Source: Pelagerythrobacter aerophilus
Lineage (GTDB): Bacteria > Pseudomonadota > Alphaproteobacteria > Sphingomonadales > Sphingomonadaceae
Direction: 5' to 3'
Assembly: GCF_003581645.1 (NCBI RefSeq)
Contig: NZ_QXFK01000015.1
Span: 159,825 to 223,824, forward strand
DNA length: 64,000 bases
Part shown: piece after piece, positions 8,367 to 17,122 of the stretch
How positions within the stretch are numbered: the first letter of the stretch is position 1
How the letters are laid out: every line of letters starts with the position of its first letter
Position numbers and translations under genes: made by a program
Notes under the pieces: model-generated
Told to the model about the DNA's origin: nothing
What the model saw: the letters and a program-made list of their open reading frames with translations, nothing else
The model's database searches: none

Positions 8367-8466
8367 GTGCGCGATACTCCTCCGCTAACGCCGCTCCGCC
8401 TAACCGCATCGCGCGCCCGCCGCCAGTTGGTTTGACAGCCGGGCGAGCGCGCGCCAGACATTGCGC

Positions 8467-10320
8467 ATGACTCACATCACCACCGAAATCACCCGCCGCC
8501 AGGCACTTGCAGGCCTCGGCGCCGGCGCCTCCCTGCTCGCGCTCGGCGGATGCGAGCGCGTGCTCAGCCAGTCCGCCTCCACGCAATCCGGCGAAGGCGC
8601 CGCGCTGCTGGAGGATGTCGCCTGGAACCTGCTGCGCCACGAGCCCGAGCGTGCGACCAGCCTCGGCGTCGACACCGGCGCGCACGCCGCGCTGCGGGCC
8701 GAGCTCGAGGACCAGTCGCCGGCCGGCCAGAAGGCCTATGCCGAGACGCTGCGCACCGATCTCGCGCGCGTGCGCGCGTTCGACACCGCCTCGCTCGACG
8801 CCGACACCCGGACGAGTTTCGAAGTGGTCGAGAGCGCCTATTCGACCGCGCTCGACGGGTTCGCCCTGCCCTATGGCGACGTCGCGGTGGGGAGCTGGCG
8901 CAATTCGCCTTACGTGGTGATCCAGAACGTCGGCACTTACCTCGACATGCCGCGCTTCCTGGACACCAGCCATCCGGTGAAGACGGCCGCCGATGCCGAG
9001 GCCTATGTCGCTCGGCTCGAAGCGCTGCCAGCCGCGCTCGACGGCGAGCTCGCGCGGATCAAGGCCGCGCGGGACATGGGCCTTGTGCCGCCCGACTTCC
9101 TGCTCGATGCGGCAATCTCGCAGATGGAGCAGTCGATCGCCGAGACCTCCGGCGGTGGCACGATGGTCGATTCGCTCGTGACGCGCGCGAAGGAAGCGAG
9201 CCTGGCGGGGGACTGGGATGCTCAGGCACGGCCGCTGGTTACCGGGCCGGTCACCGAAGCGCTCAAGCGCCAGCTCGAGGAACTCAAGGCCGAGCGGGCG
9301 GTGGCGAAGTCCGACGCCGGCATGTGGGCGCGGCCGCAGGGTGAGGAATGGTATGCCTGGGGCCTGAAGGCGGCGACCACGACCACGCTCTCGCCCGACG
9401 AAATCCACCAGATCGGCCTCGACGAGCTCGACGAACTGCATGGCCGGATGGACCCGATCCTGAAGGAGATCGGGTACACCTCGGGTTCGGTCGGCGAGCG
9501 GATGCGGGCACTGGCGAAAGATCCGCGCTACAAGTTCGCGGAGGGCGATCCCGGCCGCAAGCAGATCATGGACTTCATCCACGAGCGAATCGAGTGGATC
9601 ACCGCGCAGATGCCGCGCGCGTTCAACACGCTGGTCGATCCCAACCTCGAAGTCCGCCGCCTGCCCCCGGCCGAGGAACCCGGCGCGCCGGGCGCCTATG
9701 GCGGCGCGGGGAGCAAGGACGGAACGATCCCGGGGCGGATGTGGATCAATCTCCGTTCGACCGACATGCACCGCAAATACGACCTCGCGGACCTCACCTA
9801 TCACGAGACGATCCCCGGGCACGTCTGGGAAGGCGAATATTCGAACCGCCTGCCGCTGATCCGCTCGATCCTCTCGTTCAGCGCCTTCTCCGAAGGCTGG
9901 GGCCTCTACGCCGAGCAGATCGCCGACGAGCTCGGGGCCTACGACGATTTCAAGGTCGGCCGCCTCGGCTATCTCCAGAGCCTCGCCTTCCGCGCCTGCC
10001 GGCTGGTGGTCGACACCGGCCTCCACCACAAGCGCTGGACCCGCGAGCAGGGCCGCCAGTTCTTCGTCGAGCGCAACGGCTCGCATCCCGACGAAGTGGC
10101 GAGTGAGGTCGACCGCTACTGCTCCTGGCCCGGCCAGGCTTGCGGCTACAAGATCGGCCACAGCGAGATCGTCCGCCAGCGCACCCGCGCGCAGGAGGCG
10201 CTGGGCGATGCCTACGACTTCAAGGCGTTCAACGACGCGGTGGTGCTCGGCGGCAATGCGCCGCTCGACGTCATGGCGAAGAACGTCGGCCGGTATATCG
10301 AGCGGGCGAAGGCGGGCTGA
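8467..10320 (+). CDS. DUF885 family lipoprotein, putative zinc peptidase
   Basis: A 617-residue exported protein. The N terminus has a twin-arginine-like TRRQALAGLGAG followed by a lipobox LGGC, so it is probably a lipoprotein routed through Tat. The body is DUF885, with the gluzincin-like motif YHETIPGHVWEGEY near residue 445 and SEGWGLYAEQIADELG after it, as expected for zinc ligands and a structural acid. The family is treated as M32-like metallopeptidases, though substrates are unknown. The ATG at 8467 is preferred; a TTG two codons earlier is in frame. It is followed by two strong hairpins before HU on the other strand. Confidence 0.88.
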   Translation: MTHITTEITRRQALAGLGAGASLLALGGCERVLSQSASTQSGEGAALLEDVAWNLLRHEPERATSLGVDTGAHAALRAELEDQSPAGQKAYAETLRTDLARVRAFDTASLDADTRTSFEVVESAYSTALDGFALPYGDVAVGSWRNSPYVVIQNVGTYLDMPRFLDTSHPVKTAADAEAYVARLEALPAALDGELARIKAARDMGLVPPDFLLDAAISQMEQSIAETSGGGTMVDSLVTRAKEASLAGDWDAQARPLVTGPVTEALKRQLEELKAERAVAKSDAGMWARPQGEEWYAWGLKAATTTTLSPDEIHQIGLDELDELHGRMDPILKEIGYTSGSVGERMRALAKDPRYKFAEGDPGRKQIMDFIHERIEWITAQMPRAFNTLVDPNLEVRRLPPAEEPGAPGAYGGAGSKDGTIPGRMWINLRSTDMHRKYDLADLTYHETIPGHVWEGEYSNRLPLIRSILSFSAFSEGWGLYAEQIADELGAYDDFKVGRLGYLQSLAFRACRLVVDTGLHHKRWTREQGRQFFVERNGSHPDEVASEVDRYCSWPGQACGYKIGHSEIVRQRTRAQEALGDAYDFKAFNDAVVLGGNAPLDVMAKNVGRYIERAKAG

Positions 10321-10348
10321 ACCCCCTAGCCCAAAGGTAGGAACAGAA

Positions 10349-10379
10349 ACGCCGCGCTCGTCAGGTGACGGCGCGGCGT
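10349..10379. terminator. GC-rich hairpin after the DUF885 gene
   Basis: Arms ACGCCGCGC (10349-10357) and GCGCGGCGT (10371-10379) pair perfectly over 9 bases with a 13-base loop. It lies 29 bases after the DUF885 stop and is followed by GTT, a weak U-tract. It probably ends transcription from the left. Confidence 0.6.
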
Positions 10380-10387
10380 GTTCGTCG

Positions 10388-10412
10388 CCCGGGCCGCGAG
10401 GTGCGGCCCGGG
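10388..10412. terminator. GC-rich hairpin between DUF885 and HU genes
   Basis: Arms CCCGGGCCGC (10388-10397) and GCGGCCCGGG (10403-10412) form a perfect 10-base stem with a 5-base loop. It sits 18 bases beyond the HU stop, so it is the likely terminator for HU on the minus strand and may act in both directions. Confidence 0.6.
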
Positions 10413-10429
10413 AAATCAGAGCGAATGGC

Positions 10430-10702
10430 TCAGTTCACGCTGTCCTTGAGACCCTTGCCGGCCTTGAACTTGGGCTGATTGGAGGCCTTGATCGTCATCG
10501 GCTCACCGGTGCGCGGGTTGCGCCCGGTCGACGCCTTGCGCCGCGCGACGGAGAACGTTCCGAATCCGACCAGTCGCACTTCATCCCCCTTGGACAGGGC
10601 CTTCGTAATCGAATCGAACACGCCTTCGACCGCGTTCGAGGCATCGCTCTTCGAAAGACCGCTGGAATCGGCGACGGCGCTGATCAGATCGTTCTTGTTC
10701 AT
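10430..10702 (-). CDS. hup: DNA-binding protein HU
   Basis: A 90-residue histone-like protein. It has the N-terminal helical dimer region (MNKNDLISAVADSSGLSK), the conserved core VRLVGFGTFSVARRKA, and the beta-arm signature GRNPRTGEPMTIKAS with the proline that intercalates into DNA. HU bends and compacts DNA as a dimer in the nucleoid. It lies immediately downstream of lon on the same strand, the usual arrangement in this group, but about 190 bases apart with its own promoter-like sequence. Confidence 0.95.
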   Translation of the reverse strand: MNKNDLISAVADSSGLSKSDASNAVEGVFDSITKALSKGDEVRLVGFGTFSVARRKASTGRNPRTGEPMTIKASNQPKFKAGKGLKDSVN

Positions 10703-10767
10703 TCTGGGAACCCCCTAAAGTCTCGATGAAAACCGGTTTCGGTGAATCGCCTCTCCGAAAGGAGCGA

Positions 10768-10796
10768 TTTGAACGCGTTTTTGACGAGGCTGTCAA
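10768..10796 (-). promoter_or_regulatory. Putative sigma-70 promoter of HU
   Basis: On the minus strand TTGACA (10796-10791) is followed after exactly 17 bases by TTCAAA (10773-10768). The -35 is perfect and the -10 is weak. An imperfect inverted repeat around GAAA (about 10746-10769) overlaps the expected start region. The distance to the HU start is about 65 bases. Confidence 0.45.
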
Positions 10797-10891
10797 AGGC
10801 AAATCCCGCCGAATACGGATACGCGCCCGCGATCCGGCACGATTCGTCCCAAATCGCGCCGGATCGTGAGGTCCCGACGAGGCTACTGCGC

Positions 10892-13291
10892 TCAGTGCGC
10901 CGTGGCGGGGCGGTCTCCGAGCGGATGGCCCGGATGGGCCGGCTGGCTGGCGATATCGTCGGCCTCGGTCCATTCGATCGGCGCCGGCACGGCGACGAGC
11001 GCCTTCTCCAGCACCTGGTCGACGTGGCTGACCGGCACGATCTCGAGCCCGTCCTTCACGTTGTCCGGAATCTCGGCCAGATCCTTCACGTTCTCTTCCG
11101 GGATCAGCACAGTCTTGATCCCGCCCCGCAGCGCCGCGAGCAGCTTCTCCTTCAGCCCACCGATCGGGAGCACGCGCCCGCGCAAAGTAACCTCGCCGGT
11201 CATGGCAACGTCGGCCCGCACCGCGATGCCGGTCAGCATCGAGACGATCGAGGTGACCATGCCGATGCCCGCGCTGGGCCCGTCCTTGGGCACGGCGCCT
11301 TCGGGCAGGTGGATGTGGATGTTCTTGCGCTGGAAGATCGACGGCTTGATCCCGTAAGCGGGTGCGCGCGCCTTCACGAAGCTGAAGGCGGCCGCGACGC
11401 TTTCGGTCATGACCTCGCCCAGCTTGCCGGTCGTCTTGATCTCGCCCTTGCCCGGCGTGGTCACGCTCTCGATCGTCAGCAGCTCGCCGCCGACCTCGGT
11501 CCAGGCAAGCCCGGTGACCGCGCCGACCTGCGGCTCTTCCTCCGACATACCGTGCTTGAACTTCCGCACGCCGGCGAACTCGCCGAGGTTGTCCGGCGTG
11601 ATGACGACGCTTTCCGCCTTCTTCTCGAGGATCCGGCGCAGCGACTTGCGCGCCAGCCGCGCGATCTCGCGCTCCAGCGTGCGCACGCCGGCCTCGCGGG
11701 TGTAGTAGCGGATCAGGTCGCGCAGCCCGTCCTCGGTCAGCTCGAACTCGCCTTCGGCCAGGCCGTGCGCCTCGATCTGCTTGGCGATCAGGTGACGCTG
11801 GGCGATCTCGACCTTCTCGTCCTCCGTGTAACCCTCAAGCCGGATGATCTCCATCCGGTCGAGCAGCGGCTGCGGCAGGTTGAGGCTGTTCGCGGTGGTC
11901 ACGAACATGACGTCGGAGAGGTCGATGTCGAGCTCCAGGTAGTGGTCCTGGAACTTGGAGTTCTGCTCCGGATCGAGCACTTCCAGCAGGGCCGAGGCGG
12001 GATCGCCGCGGAAATCCTGGCCGAGCTTGTCGATCTCGTCGAGCAGGAACAGCGGATTGCTCGCCCCCGCCTTGCGCAGGTTGGTGACGATCTTGCCCGG
12101 CAGCGAGCCGATATAGGTCCGCCGGTGGCCGCGGATCTCCGCTTCGTCGCGCACGCCGCCCAGGCTCTGGCGCACGAATTCGCGGCCCGTCGCGCGGGCG
12201 ATCGACTTGCCGAGGCTGGTCTTGCCGACGCCGGGAGGGCCCACGAGGCACAGGATCGGGCCCTTGAGCTTCTGCGTGCGCGCCTGCACCGCAAGGTATT
12301 CGACGATCCGGTCCTTGACCTTCTCCAGCGCGTAGTGGTCCTCGTCGAGGATCGCCTGCGCTTCGGCGATGTCCTTCTTGAGCTCGCTCGTCTTGCCCCA
12401 CGGCAGGCCGAGCAGCACGTCGAGGTAATTGCGGATGACGGTCGCCTCGGCGCTCATCGGCTGCATCGACTTGAGCTTCTTGAGCTCGCTCTGCGCCTTG
12501 GCCTTGGCTTCCGCGGAGAGTTCGAGCGTGTCGATCTTCTCCTGCAGCTCGGCGATCTCGTCGCCTTCCTCGCCGTCGCCGCCGCCGAGTTCGCTCTGGA
12601 TCGCCTTGAGCTGCTCGTTGAGGTAATATTCGCGCTGGGTCTTCTCCATCTGCCGCTTCACGCGGCCGCGGATCCGGCGCTCGACCTGCAGGACCGAGAG
12701 CTCGCCCTCCATGAACGAGAGCACCATCTCCAGCCGCTTGAGCGGGTCGCGCTCGGTCAGCACGGCCTGCTTGTCGGCGACCTTGGCGCTGATCGCGGCG
12801 GCGATCGTGTCGGCAAGCTGGCCGGCGTCGTCGATCTCCTCGAGATCGTCGCCCGCGCCCTCGCCCAGCTTCTTGTTGAGCTTGGCGTACTCGCCGAACT
12901 GCTCGACCACCTGGCGCATCATGGCGACGACTTCGCTGCCCGAGGCGGTTTCAGGCTCCAGCACGGAGACTTCGGCGACCATGAAATCACCGTTCGGCCT
13001 GATCTCCTCCAGCCGCGCCCGCGCCGTGCCCTCGACCAGCACGCGGACCGTGCCGTCGGGCAGCTTGAGGAGCTGGAGCACCTGGGCGACCACGCCCACG
13101 TCGTAGAGATCGTCCGCGCCGGGATCATCGCACCCGGGATCGAGCTGGGAGAGCAGGAAGATGTCCTTGCTGCCCTCCATCGCCGCTTCCAGCGCCGCGA
13201 CCGACATGTCGCGGCCGACGAAAAGCGGGACGACCATGCCGGGGAAGACGACGATGTCGCGCAGGGGGAGGAGAGGGTGTTGCTGGTTCAT
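10892..13291 (-). CDS. lon: ATP-dependent protease Lon
   Basis: A 799-residue LonA protease. In order: N-terminal substrate-binding LAN domain (LLPLRDIVVFPGMVVPLFVG), coiled-coil region (about 180-290), AAA+ module with Walker A GPPGVGKTSLGKS near residue 350 and Walker B FLLDEIDKLG, and the C-terminal serine-lysine protease with the serine in PKDGPSAGIGM (about 673) and the lysine in GGLKEKLLAA (about 715). It degrades misfolded and regulatory proteins in the cytosol. I set the start at CAT 13289-13291 because MNQQHPLLPLRD matches the family N terminus; 36 extra upstream residues are non-homologous. The short C-terminal tail is Pro/His-rich. Confidence 0.97.
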   Translation of the reverse strand: MNQQHPLLPLRDIVVFPGMVVPLFVGRDMSVAALEAAMEGSKDIFLLSQLDPGCDDPGADDLYDVGVVAQVLQLLKLPDGTVRVLVEGTARARLEEIRPNGDFMVAEVSVLEPETASGSEVVAMMRQVVEQFGEYAKLNKKLGEGAGDDLEEIDDAGQLADTIAAAISAKVADKQAVLTERDPLKRLEMVLSFMEGELSVLQVERRIRGRVKRQMEKTQREYYLNEQLKAIQSELGGGDGEEGDEIAELQEKIDTLELSAEAKAKAQSELKKLKSMQPMSAEATVIRNYLDVLLGLPWGKTSELKKDIAEAQAILDEDHYALEKVKDRIVEYLAVQARTQKLKGPILCLVGPPGVGKTSLGKSIARATGREFVRQSLGGVRDEAEIRGHRRTYIGSLPGKIVTNLRKAGASNPLFLLDEIDKLGQDFRGDPASALLEVLDPEQNSKFQDHYLELDIDLSDVMFVTTANSLNLPQPLLDRMEIIRLEGYTEDEKVEIAQRHLIAKQIEAHGLAEGEFELTEDGLRDLIRYYTREAGVRTLEREIARLARKSLRRILEKKAESVVITPDNLGEFAGVRKFKHGMSEEEPQVGAVTGLAWTEVGGELLTIESVTTPGKGEIKTTGKLGEVMTESVAAAFSFVKARAPAYGIKPSIFQRKNIHIHLPEGAVPKDGPSAGIGMVTSIVSMLTGIAVRADVAMTGEVTLRGRVLPIGGLKEKLLAALRGGIKTVLIPEENVKDLAEIPDNVKDGLEIVPVSHVDQVLEKALVAVPAPIEWTEADDIASQPAHPGHPLGDRPATAH

Positions 13292-13733
13292 GCTGTCAAT
13301 CCGTCCGTGGAGCGCGGACAGCGCGCCCCGTTTGACCCTGGATATGGGAACCCGCCGCGCGGGCCGCAATGCCGGCGATGGCCGAAGCTGTTGACACATG
13401 TGACGCGGTGGCGGGGCAAAGTGTCACCTTGTGGCGCCGCTTTCCCCGAGCCGGTCCGCGCATACTGGAGGCGCGGGGGAGCTGGCTCGGCGGGACGAGG
13501 CAACGAGACTCGGCATCGGATGACGATGGCAAATCGGGGCCATGTAGGAAAATGGTTTAGGGCGAAGCGGCTTTGCAACCGGCACGGCAGCGCCTAATAT
13601 CACCGCATGACGTTCATGATCTTCCATCGCGCAGCGGCATTCCCGCTCGTTTGAGCGGATCGCGATAGCGAACCGATCGGCGCCACGATGAGCGGGCGCC
13701 GCGAACTCCTGCACATTCGATTGGAAGTCCCTC
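13292..13733. other. 442-base intergenic region between divergent lon and dioxygenase genes
   Basis: No supported gene. It must carry the promoters for lon (minus) and the PhyH-type gene (plus). On the minus strand upstream of lon there is CCCATAT, which resembles a heat-shock sigma -10, but I could not find a convincing CTTG-type -35 at the right distance. The palindromic ACATGT near 13395 may be incidental. Confidence 0.5.
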
Positions 13734-14528
13734 ATGACCCCTGACACCACCGCTGCGCCCGATGCCGACGCAATTGCCGCGTTCCTTGCCGACGGCTTCA
13801 TCCGCATCGACCGCGCGTTCTCCCAGGCGATGGCCGAGGAAGCCCGCGCGATCCTCTGGCGCGATACCGGCTGCGATCCGCACGACCGCTCGACCTGGAC
13901 CCGACCCGTCGTACGACTCGGCCACTATGCGCAGCCGCCGTTCCGCGATGCGGCGAACGGCCCCGCGCTCCACGCGGCCTTCGACGCGCTGGTCGGGCCC
14001 GGGCGGTGGCTGCCCCCGATGGCACTCGGCACGTTTCCGGTCCGCTTCCCCTCGCCCGAAGATTCGGGCGACGACGGCTGGCACGTCGACGTCAGCTTCG
14101 GCGAGGAAAATCCGGATTTCATGGAATGGCGCGTCAACATCCACAGCAAAGGCCGCGCGCTGCTCATGCTGTTCCTGTTCTCCGACGTCGGGCCCGAGGA
14201 TGCGCCGACCCGCATTCGTGCCGGGTCGCATATCGACGTCGCGCGCCGGCTCGCCCCCGCAGGCGAGGTCGGGCTGACGCTGCGCGAACTGGCCGCCGAT
14301 GGGTTTGCGGCATCGGCCGACCGGCCCGAGGTGCTCGCCACCGGCGAGGCCGGCACGGTGTATCTGTGCCACCCGTTCCTGGTCCATGCGGCGCAGCGCC
14401 ATCGCGGAACCGAGCCCCGCTTCATGGCCCAGCCCCCGCTCCTCCCGCGCGAGCCGATCCGTCTCGAGCGGGAGGACGGTGCCTACTCGCCGGTCGAGCA
14501 GGCGATCAGAATGGCAATCGGAACCTAG
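13734..14528 (+). CDS. Phytanoyl-CoA dioxygenase (PhyH) family protein
   Basis: A 264-residue Fe(II)/2-oxoglutarate-dependent oxygenase-like protein. The iron-binding facial triad is readable: HVD in DGWHVDVSFGE (about residues 117-119) and the distal histidine in CHPFLVHAAQRHRG (about 216-222), with an arginine nearby for 2-oxoglutarate. These enzymes hydroxylate small molecules or lipids; the substrate here is unknown. The start ATG at 13734 is well placed. The ECF sigma gene follows after 77 bases with no clear functional link. Confidence 0.85.
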   Translation: MTPDTTAAPDADAIAAFLADGFIRIDRAFSQAMAEEARAILWRDTGCDPHDRSTWTRPVVRLGHYAQPPFRDAANGPALHAAFDALVGPGRWLPPMALGTFPVRFPSPEDSGDDGWHVDVSFGEENPDFMEWRVNIHSKGRALLMLFLFSDVGPEDAPTRIRAGSHIDVARRLAPAGEVGLTLRELAADGFAASADRPEVLATGEAGTVYLCHPFLVHAAQRHRGTEPRFMAQPPLLPREPIRLEREDGAYSPVEQAIRMAIGT

Positions 14529-14605
14529 CGCCGGCCGCCCGGTGCTTTCGGCCGCGTGTAAGAAATCCCCTCCCGCCTGCTACTAACGGCGCGAAGGTGG
14601 GGAAA

Positions 14606-15115
14606 ATGACCGACGCCGAACGCAACCGGATTTTCGAGGAGTGGATCGAGGCGCACAAGGCGATCCTGTTCAAGGTGGCGCGCGCCTACGGCTCGACGCA
14701 TGCGGACCGCGAAGACCTGTTCCAGGAGATCGCACTGCAGGTCTGGCATTCGGTCGCGGCATTTCGCGGCGATTCCGCGGTCGCCACCTGGATTTACCGC
14801 GTGGCGCTCAACACCGCCCTCGCGTGGAGCCGGAAGGAGCGCAAGCACGGCACCGGGCGACAGGACTTCGACGCGGCGACCGCGCTGCTGGTTGCCCCGC
14901 CGGATCGCGATCCGCGGCTCGAGTGGATCTACCGGCAAATCGCCGAGCTCGACGAGGTGAACCGGTCGCTCGCGCTGCTGATGCTCGACGGCTTCAGCTA
15001 CCGCGACATGTCGCAGATCCTCGGCCTCGGCGAGAGCAACGTCGGGGTCAGGATCAACCGCATCAAGGCGGCGCTGACCGCCCGGCTGGCGAAGGAGCAG
15101 ACCGATGGACTTTGA
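14606..15115 (+). CDS. ECF-type RNA polymerase sigma factor
   Basis: A 169-residue sigma factor. Region 2 includes DREDLFQEIALQVWHSVAAFRGDSAVATWIYRVALNTAL; region 4 includes DGFSYRDMSQILGLGESNVGVRINRIK, a helix-turn-helix that reads the -35 element. It directs RNA polymerase to a small stress or envelope regulon. The downstream membrane-protein gene overlaps its end by 11 bases, so they are translationally coupled, and that protein is the obvious candidate for its regulator. The ATG at 14606 has GTGGGGAAA upstream. Confidence 0.92.
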   Translation: MTDAERNRIFEEWIEAHKAILFKVARAYGSTHADREDLFQEIALQVWHSVAAFRGDSAVATWIYRVALNTALAWSRKERKHGTGRQDFDAATALLVAPPDRDPRLEWIYRQIAELDEVNRSLALLMLDGFSYRDMSQILGLGESNVGVRINRIKAALTARLAKEQTDGL

Positions 15116-15734
15116 CCAGATGATGGACGCCTGGAAATCGCAGGACGAGCGGCCGCTCTACGGCGTCAACGGCGACCTGCTGCGGCTGGTCCTCCGGCAC
15201 GAGCAGGCCGATATCCGCCGCGCGCTGCGCTGGGACCAGTGGACGACGTACGTGGTCGGAACGGTCATGGCGGCGGTCGCGATCGCTTCGCTATGGGCGT
15301 TTCTCCATCTTCGCGGCATGTCGGTTCCGGCCGTCGCGGCAATGTCGGCCGCGCTGGGCGCCGCCATGCTGTGGATCGGGGCGCTGTGGCTGAGCCGCCG
15401 CCGTCAGTCCGTGCGGGAACGCGAGTTCGGCAGCACGCTGCAGGAGGAGGTCCGCCGCAACCTCTCGCTGATCGACTACCGGCTCTCGCAGGTCGGGCGC
15501 TGGAGCAACCTGCTGCTCTGGTCGGCTCCGATCGTGGCGAGCGCCTCGCTGATCGTCTGGCTGATCATGGAGATCAACGGGATCGAGGACCTCTGGCTGA
15601 CTGCCGGGACCGCCGCCTTCCTGATCGTCTCCATCGCGGCGACCACTTACGAAAGCAGCCGCACGGCCCGGCAGGAGCTCCTGCCGCGCCGGCAGCGGCT
15701 GGCGGAATTGCTCGAGATGCTGAATTCGCCGTGA
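15105..15734 (+). CDS. Membrane protein coupled to an ECF sigma factor, candidate anti-sigma
   Basis: A 209-residue protein with four predicted membrane segments: about 48-68 (YVVGTVMAAVAIASLWAFLH), 72-95 (VPAVAAMSAALGAAMLWIGA), 140-160 (LLLWSAPIVASASLIVWLIM) and 165-182 (LWLTAGTAAFLIVSIAATTY). The first 45 residues are cytosolic and could bind the sigma factor, but no zinc-binding HxxxCxxC anti-sigma motif is seen. The start overlaps the sigma gene by 11 bases. I do not recognise a named family; the anti-sigma role rests only on gene coupling and topology. Confidence 0.7.
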   Translation: MDFDQMMDAWKSQDERPLYGVNGDLLRLVLRHEQADIRRALRWDQWTTYVVGTVMAAVAIASLWAFLHLRGMSVPAVAAMSAALGAAMLWIGALWLSRRRQSVREREFGSTLQEEVRRNLSLIDYRLSQVGRWSNLLLWSAPIVASASLIVWLIMEINGIEDLWLTAGTAAFLIVSIAATTYESSRTARQELLPRRQRLAELLEMLNSP

Positions 15735-15779
15735 GGTGAGCACGTGGCGGGCAGGTCCGATCGCCCGGCCCTCGCCCGG

Positions 15780-16727
15780 TCAGTCCAGCGCGATCCCCGG
15801 ATACCATCCGCTCTGCGCCAGGAGCGCACGCGCGTCGGGGGCCTCGATCAGATCGCGGATTGCGGCGCGCTTGTCGGGTGCGCGGCGGTAGTAGGCTTTG
15901 GCGATGCGGTAGCCGACCCAGTAGCCGAGCTGGCCGGGATCCTCCGCGGTCGTGTTGTCGAACCAGGCGGACAGGTCGGTCTTGCCGACGTCGGCGAGGA
16001 AGCGGGTTTCGATCTCGCGCTCGCGCCCCTCGGCCGAGGCGTGGACCGCAACGTTGGCAAGGCCGCCCGAAATCAGCTCGCCCACGAATTCGGCCACGCC
16101 TTCCGCGATCGTGCGCTGCAGCACGGTCGGCGCGTCGCGCTCGGCGGGCTGCTGCACATGGATGTATTCGTGCGCGATCACGTTGACGAAGCGGTCGTCG
16201 GCATCGCCGCCGAGGACTTTCGCCGCCAGGTCGGAGCACATCCCTTCGAGCGCGACCTGCACGCCGTGTCCGCGCTCGGCGATGGCGATCGGCTTGCCGC
16301 GGCTCACCAGGATCGTCACCGGCGGCTTCTCCGCTTCGGGATAGATCTCGAGCAGGTTGCGGAAGGTCCGCTCCAGCCGGTCGGCGATCCGTGGGAGGGA
16401 GGCGAGGCAGGTCCGCGCGTTGGTGTAGAGTTCGGGCCTTTCCGCAAGCGCGCGAGCGATGTTCTCGGCGTTGACGTTGCGCGCCGCGAGCAGGTGACGC
16501 AGGCCGGTCGATCCCCGGTCGAGATAGTCACGCTGGATCTGTTCGGCGCTCGGCTGCCCGCCGGTGGCTTCGTAGAGATCGTAGAAGCGCGCGACGTCTT
16601 CGGTCTGGACCTCGATCGCGGCGGGCGCGGGCGGCGTATCCACTGGCGGAGCGGGTGGAGCGCAAGCGGCCAGCAGGCAGGCCGCGGCGCCCGCGAGGCT
16701 CGCGCCTGCGGCGGGCCTCACACGCAC
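15780..16727 (-). CDS. Lipoprotein with a zincin-type protease domain (DUF2268-like)
   Basis: A 315-residue exported protein. The N terminus is a lipoprotein signal with lipobox LLAAC near residue 21, then a Pro/Ala-rich linker. The C-terminal half has VIAHEYIHVQQP (HExxH zinc ligands near residue 186), and about 25 residues later IAEGVAEFVGE, with the glutamate that would be the third ligand. This layout fits DUF2268-type putative Zn-dependent proteases anchored to a membrane facing the periplasm. Substrate unknown. It ends 46 bases from the convergent membrane-protein gene. Confidence 0.8.
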   Translation of the reverse strand: MRVRPAAGASLAGAAACLLAACAPPAPPVDTPPAPAAIEVQTEDVARFYDLYEATGGQPSAEQIQRDYLDRGSTGLRHLLAARNVNAENIARALAERPELYTNARTCLASLPRIADRLERTFRNLLEIYPEAEKPPVTILVSRGKPIAIAERGHGVQVALEGMCSDLAAKVLGGDADDRFVNVIAHEYIHVQQPAERDAPTVLQRTIAEGVAEFVGELISGGLANVAVHASAEGREREIETRFLADVGKTDLSAWFDNTTAEDPGQLGYWVGYRIAKAYYRRAPDKRAAIRDLIEAPDARALLAQSGWYPGIALD

Positions 16728-16758
16728 CTCCGGCCGGATCGGTCTGCCCCCCGGGCGA

Positions 16759-17100
16759 TCATCCCATTCCCGGCAGGTTGAATCCCGGCGGCAGCCCCAG
16801 GCCGCCCTGCATCTTCTTCATTTCCTCGCCCGAGACGCGGTCCGCCTTGTCGCGGGCGTCGTTGAAAGCGGCGGTGACGAGGTCCTCGACCATCTGCTTC
16901 TCTTCCGGCTTCATCAGGCTCTCGTCGATCTCCACGCGCAGGATACGGCCCTTGGCGCTGGCGCGGACCTTGACCAGCCCGCCGCCGGCGGCACCCTCGA
17001 CCTCGATCGCGTCGAGCTTGGCCTGCATCTCGCCCATCTGGCTCTGGATCGTCTCGGCGGCCTTCTGCGCGGCCTGAATCATCTCTTCCATCGATTGCAT
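16759..17100 (-). CDS. YbaB/EbfC nucleoid-associated protein
   Basis: A 113-residue protein with an N-terminal helix (MEEMIQAAQKAAETIQSQMGEMQAKLDAIEVEG), the conserved sheet GGLVKVRASAKGRILRVEID, and a Gly/Met-rich tail (GGLGLPPGFNLPGMG). The family forms tweezer-like dimers that bind DNA. It lies 22 bases downstream of dnaX on the same strand, the classic dnaX-ybaB pairing. The ATG at 17098-17100 was chosen; a second ATG three codons later would also fit. Confidence 0.93.
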   Translation of the reverse strand: MQSMEEMIQAAQKAAETIQSQMGEMQAKLDAIEVEGAAGGGLVKVRASAKGRILRVEIDESLMKPEEKQMVEDLVTAAFNDARDKADRVSGEEMKKMQGGLGLPPGFNLPGMG

Positions 17101-17122
17101 CGAATAGTCCTCTTTCGTCTCG

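Noticed and set aside
13390..13395. TTGACA on the plus strand upstream of the dioxygenase gene
   Set aside because: No -10-like sequence follows at 16-18 bases, and it is more than 300 bases from the start codon.
10742..13597. A 951-codon plus-strand open frame opposite lon
   Set aside because: It is antisense to a clear Lon protease. Leu/Arg/Asp-biased composition is typical of the reverse frame in GC-rich genes.
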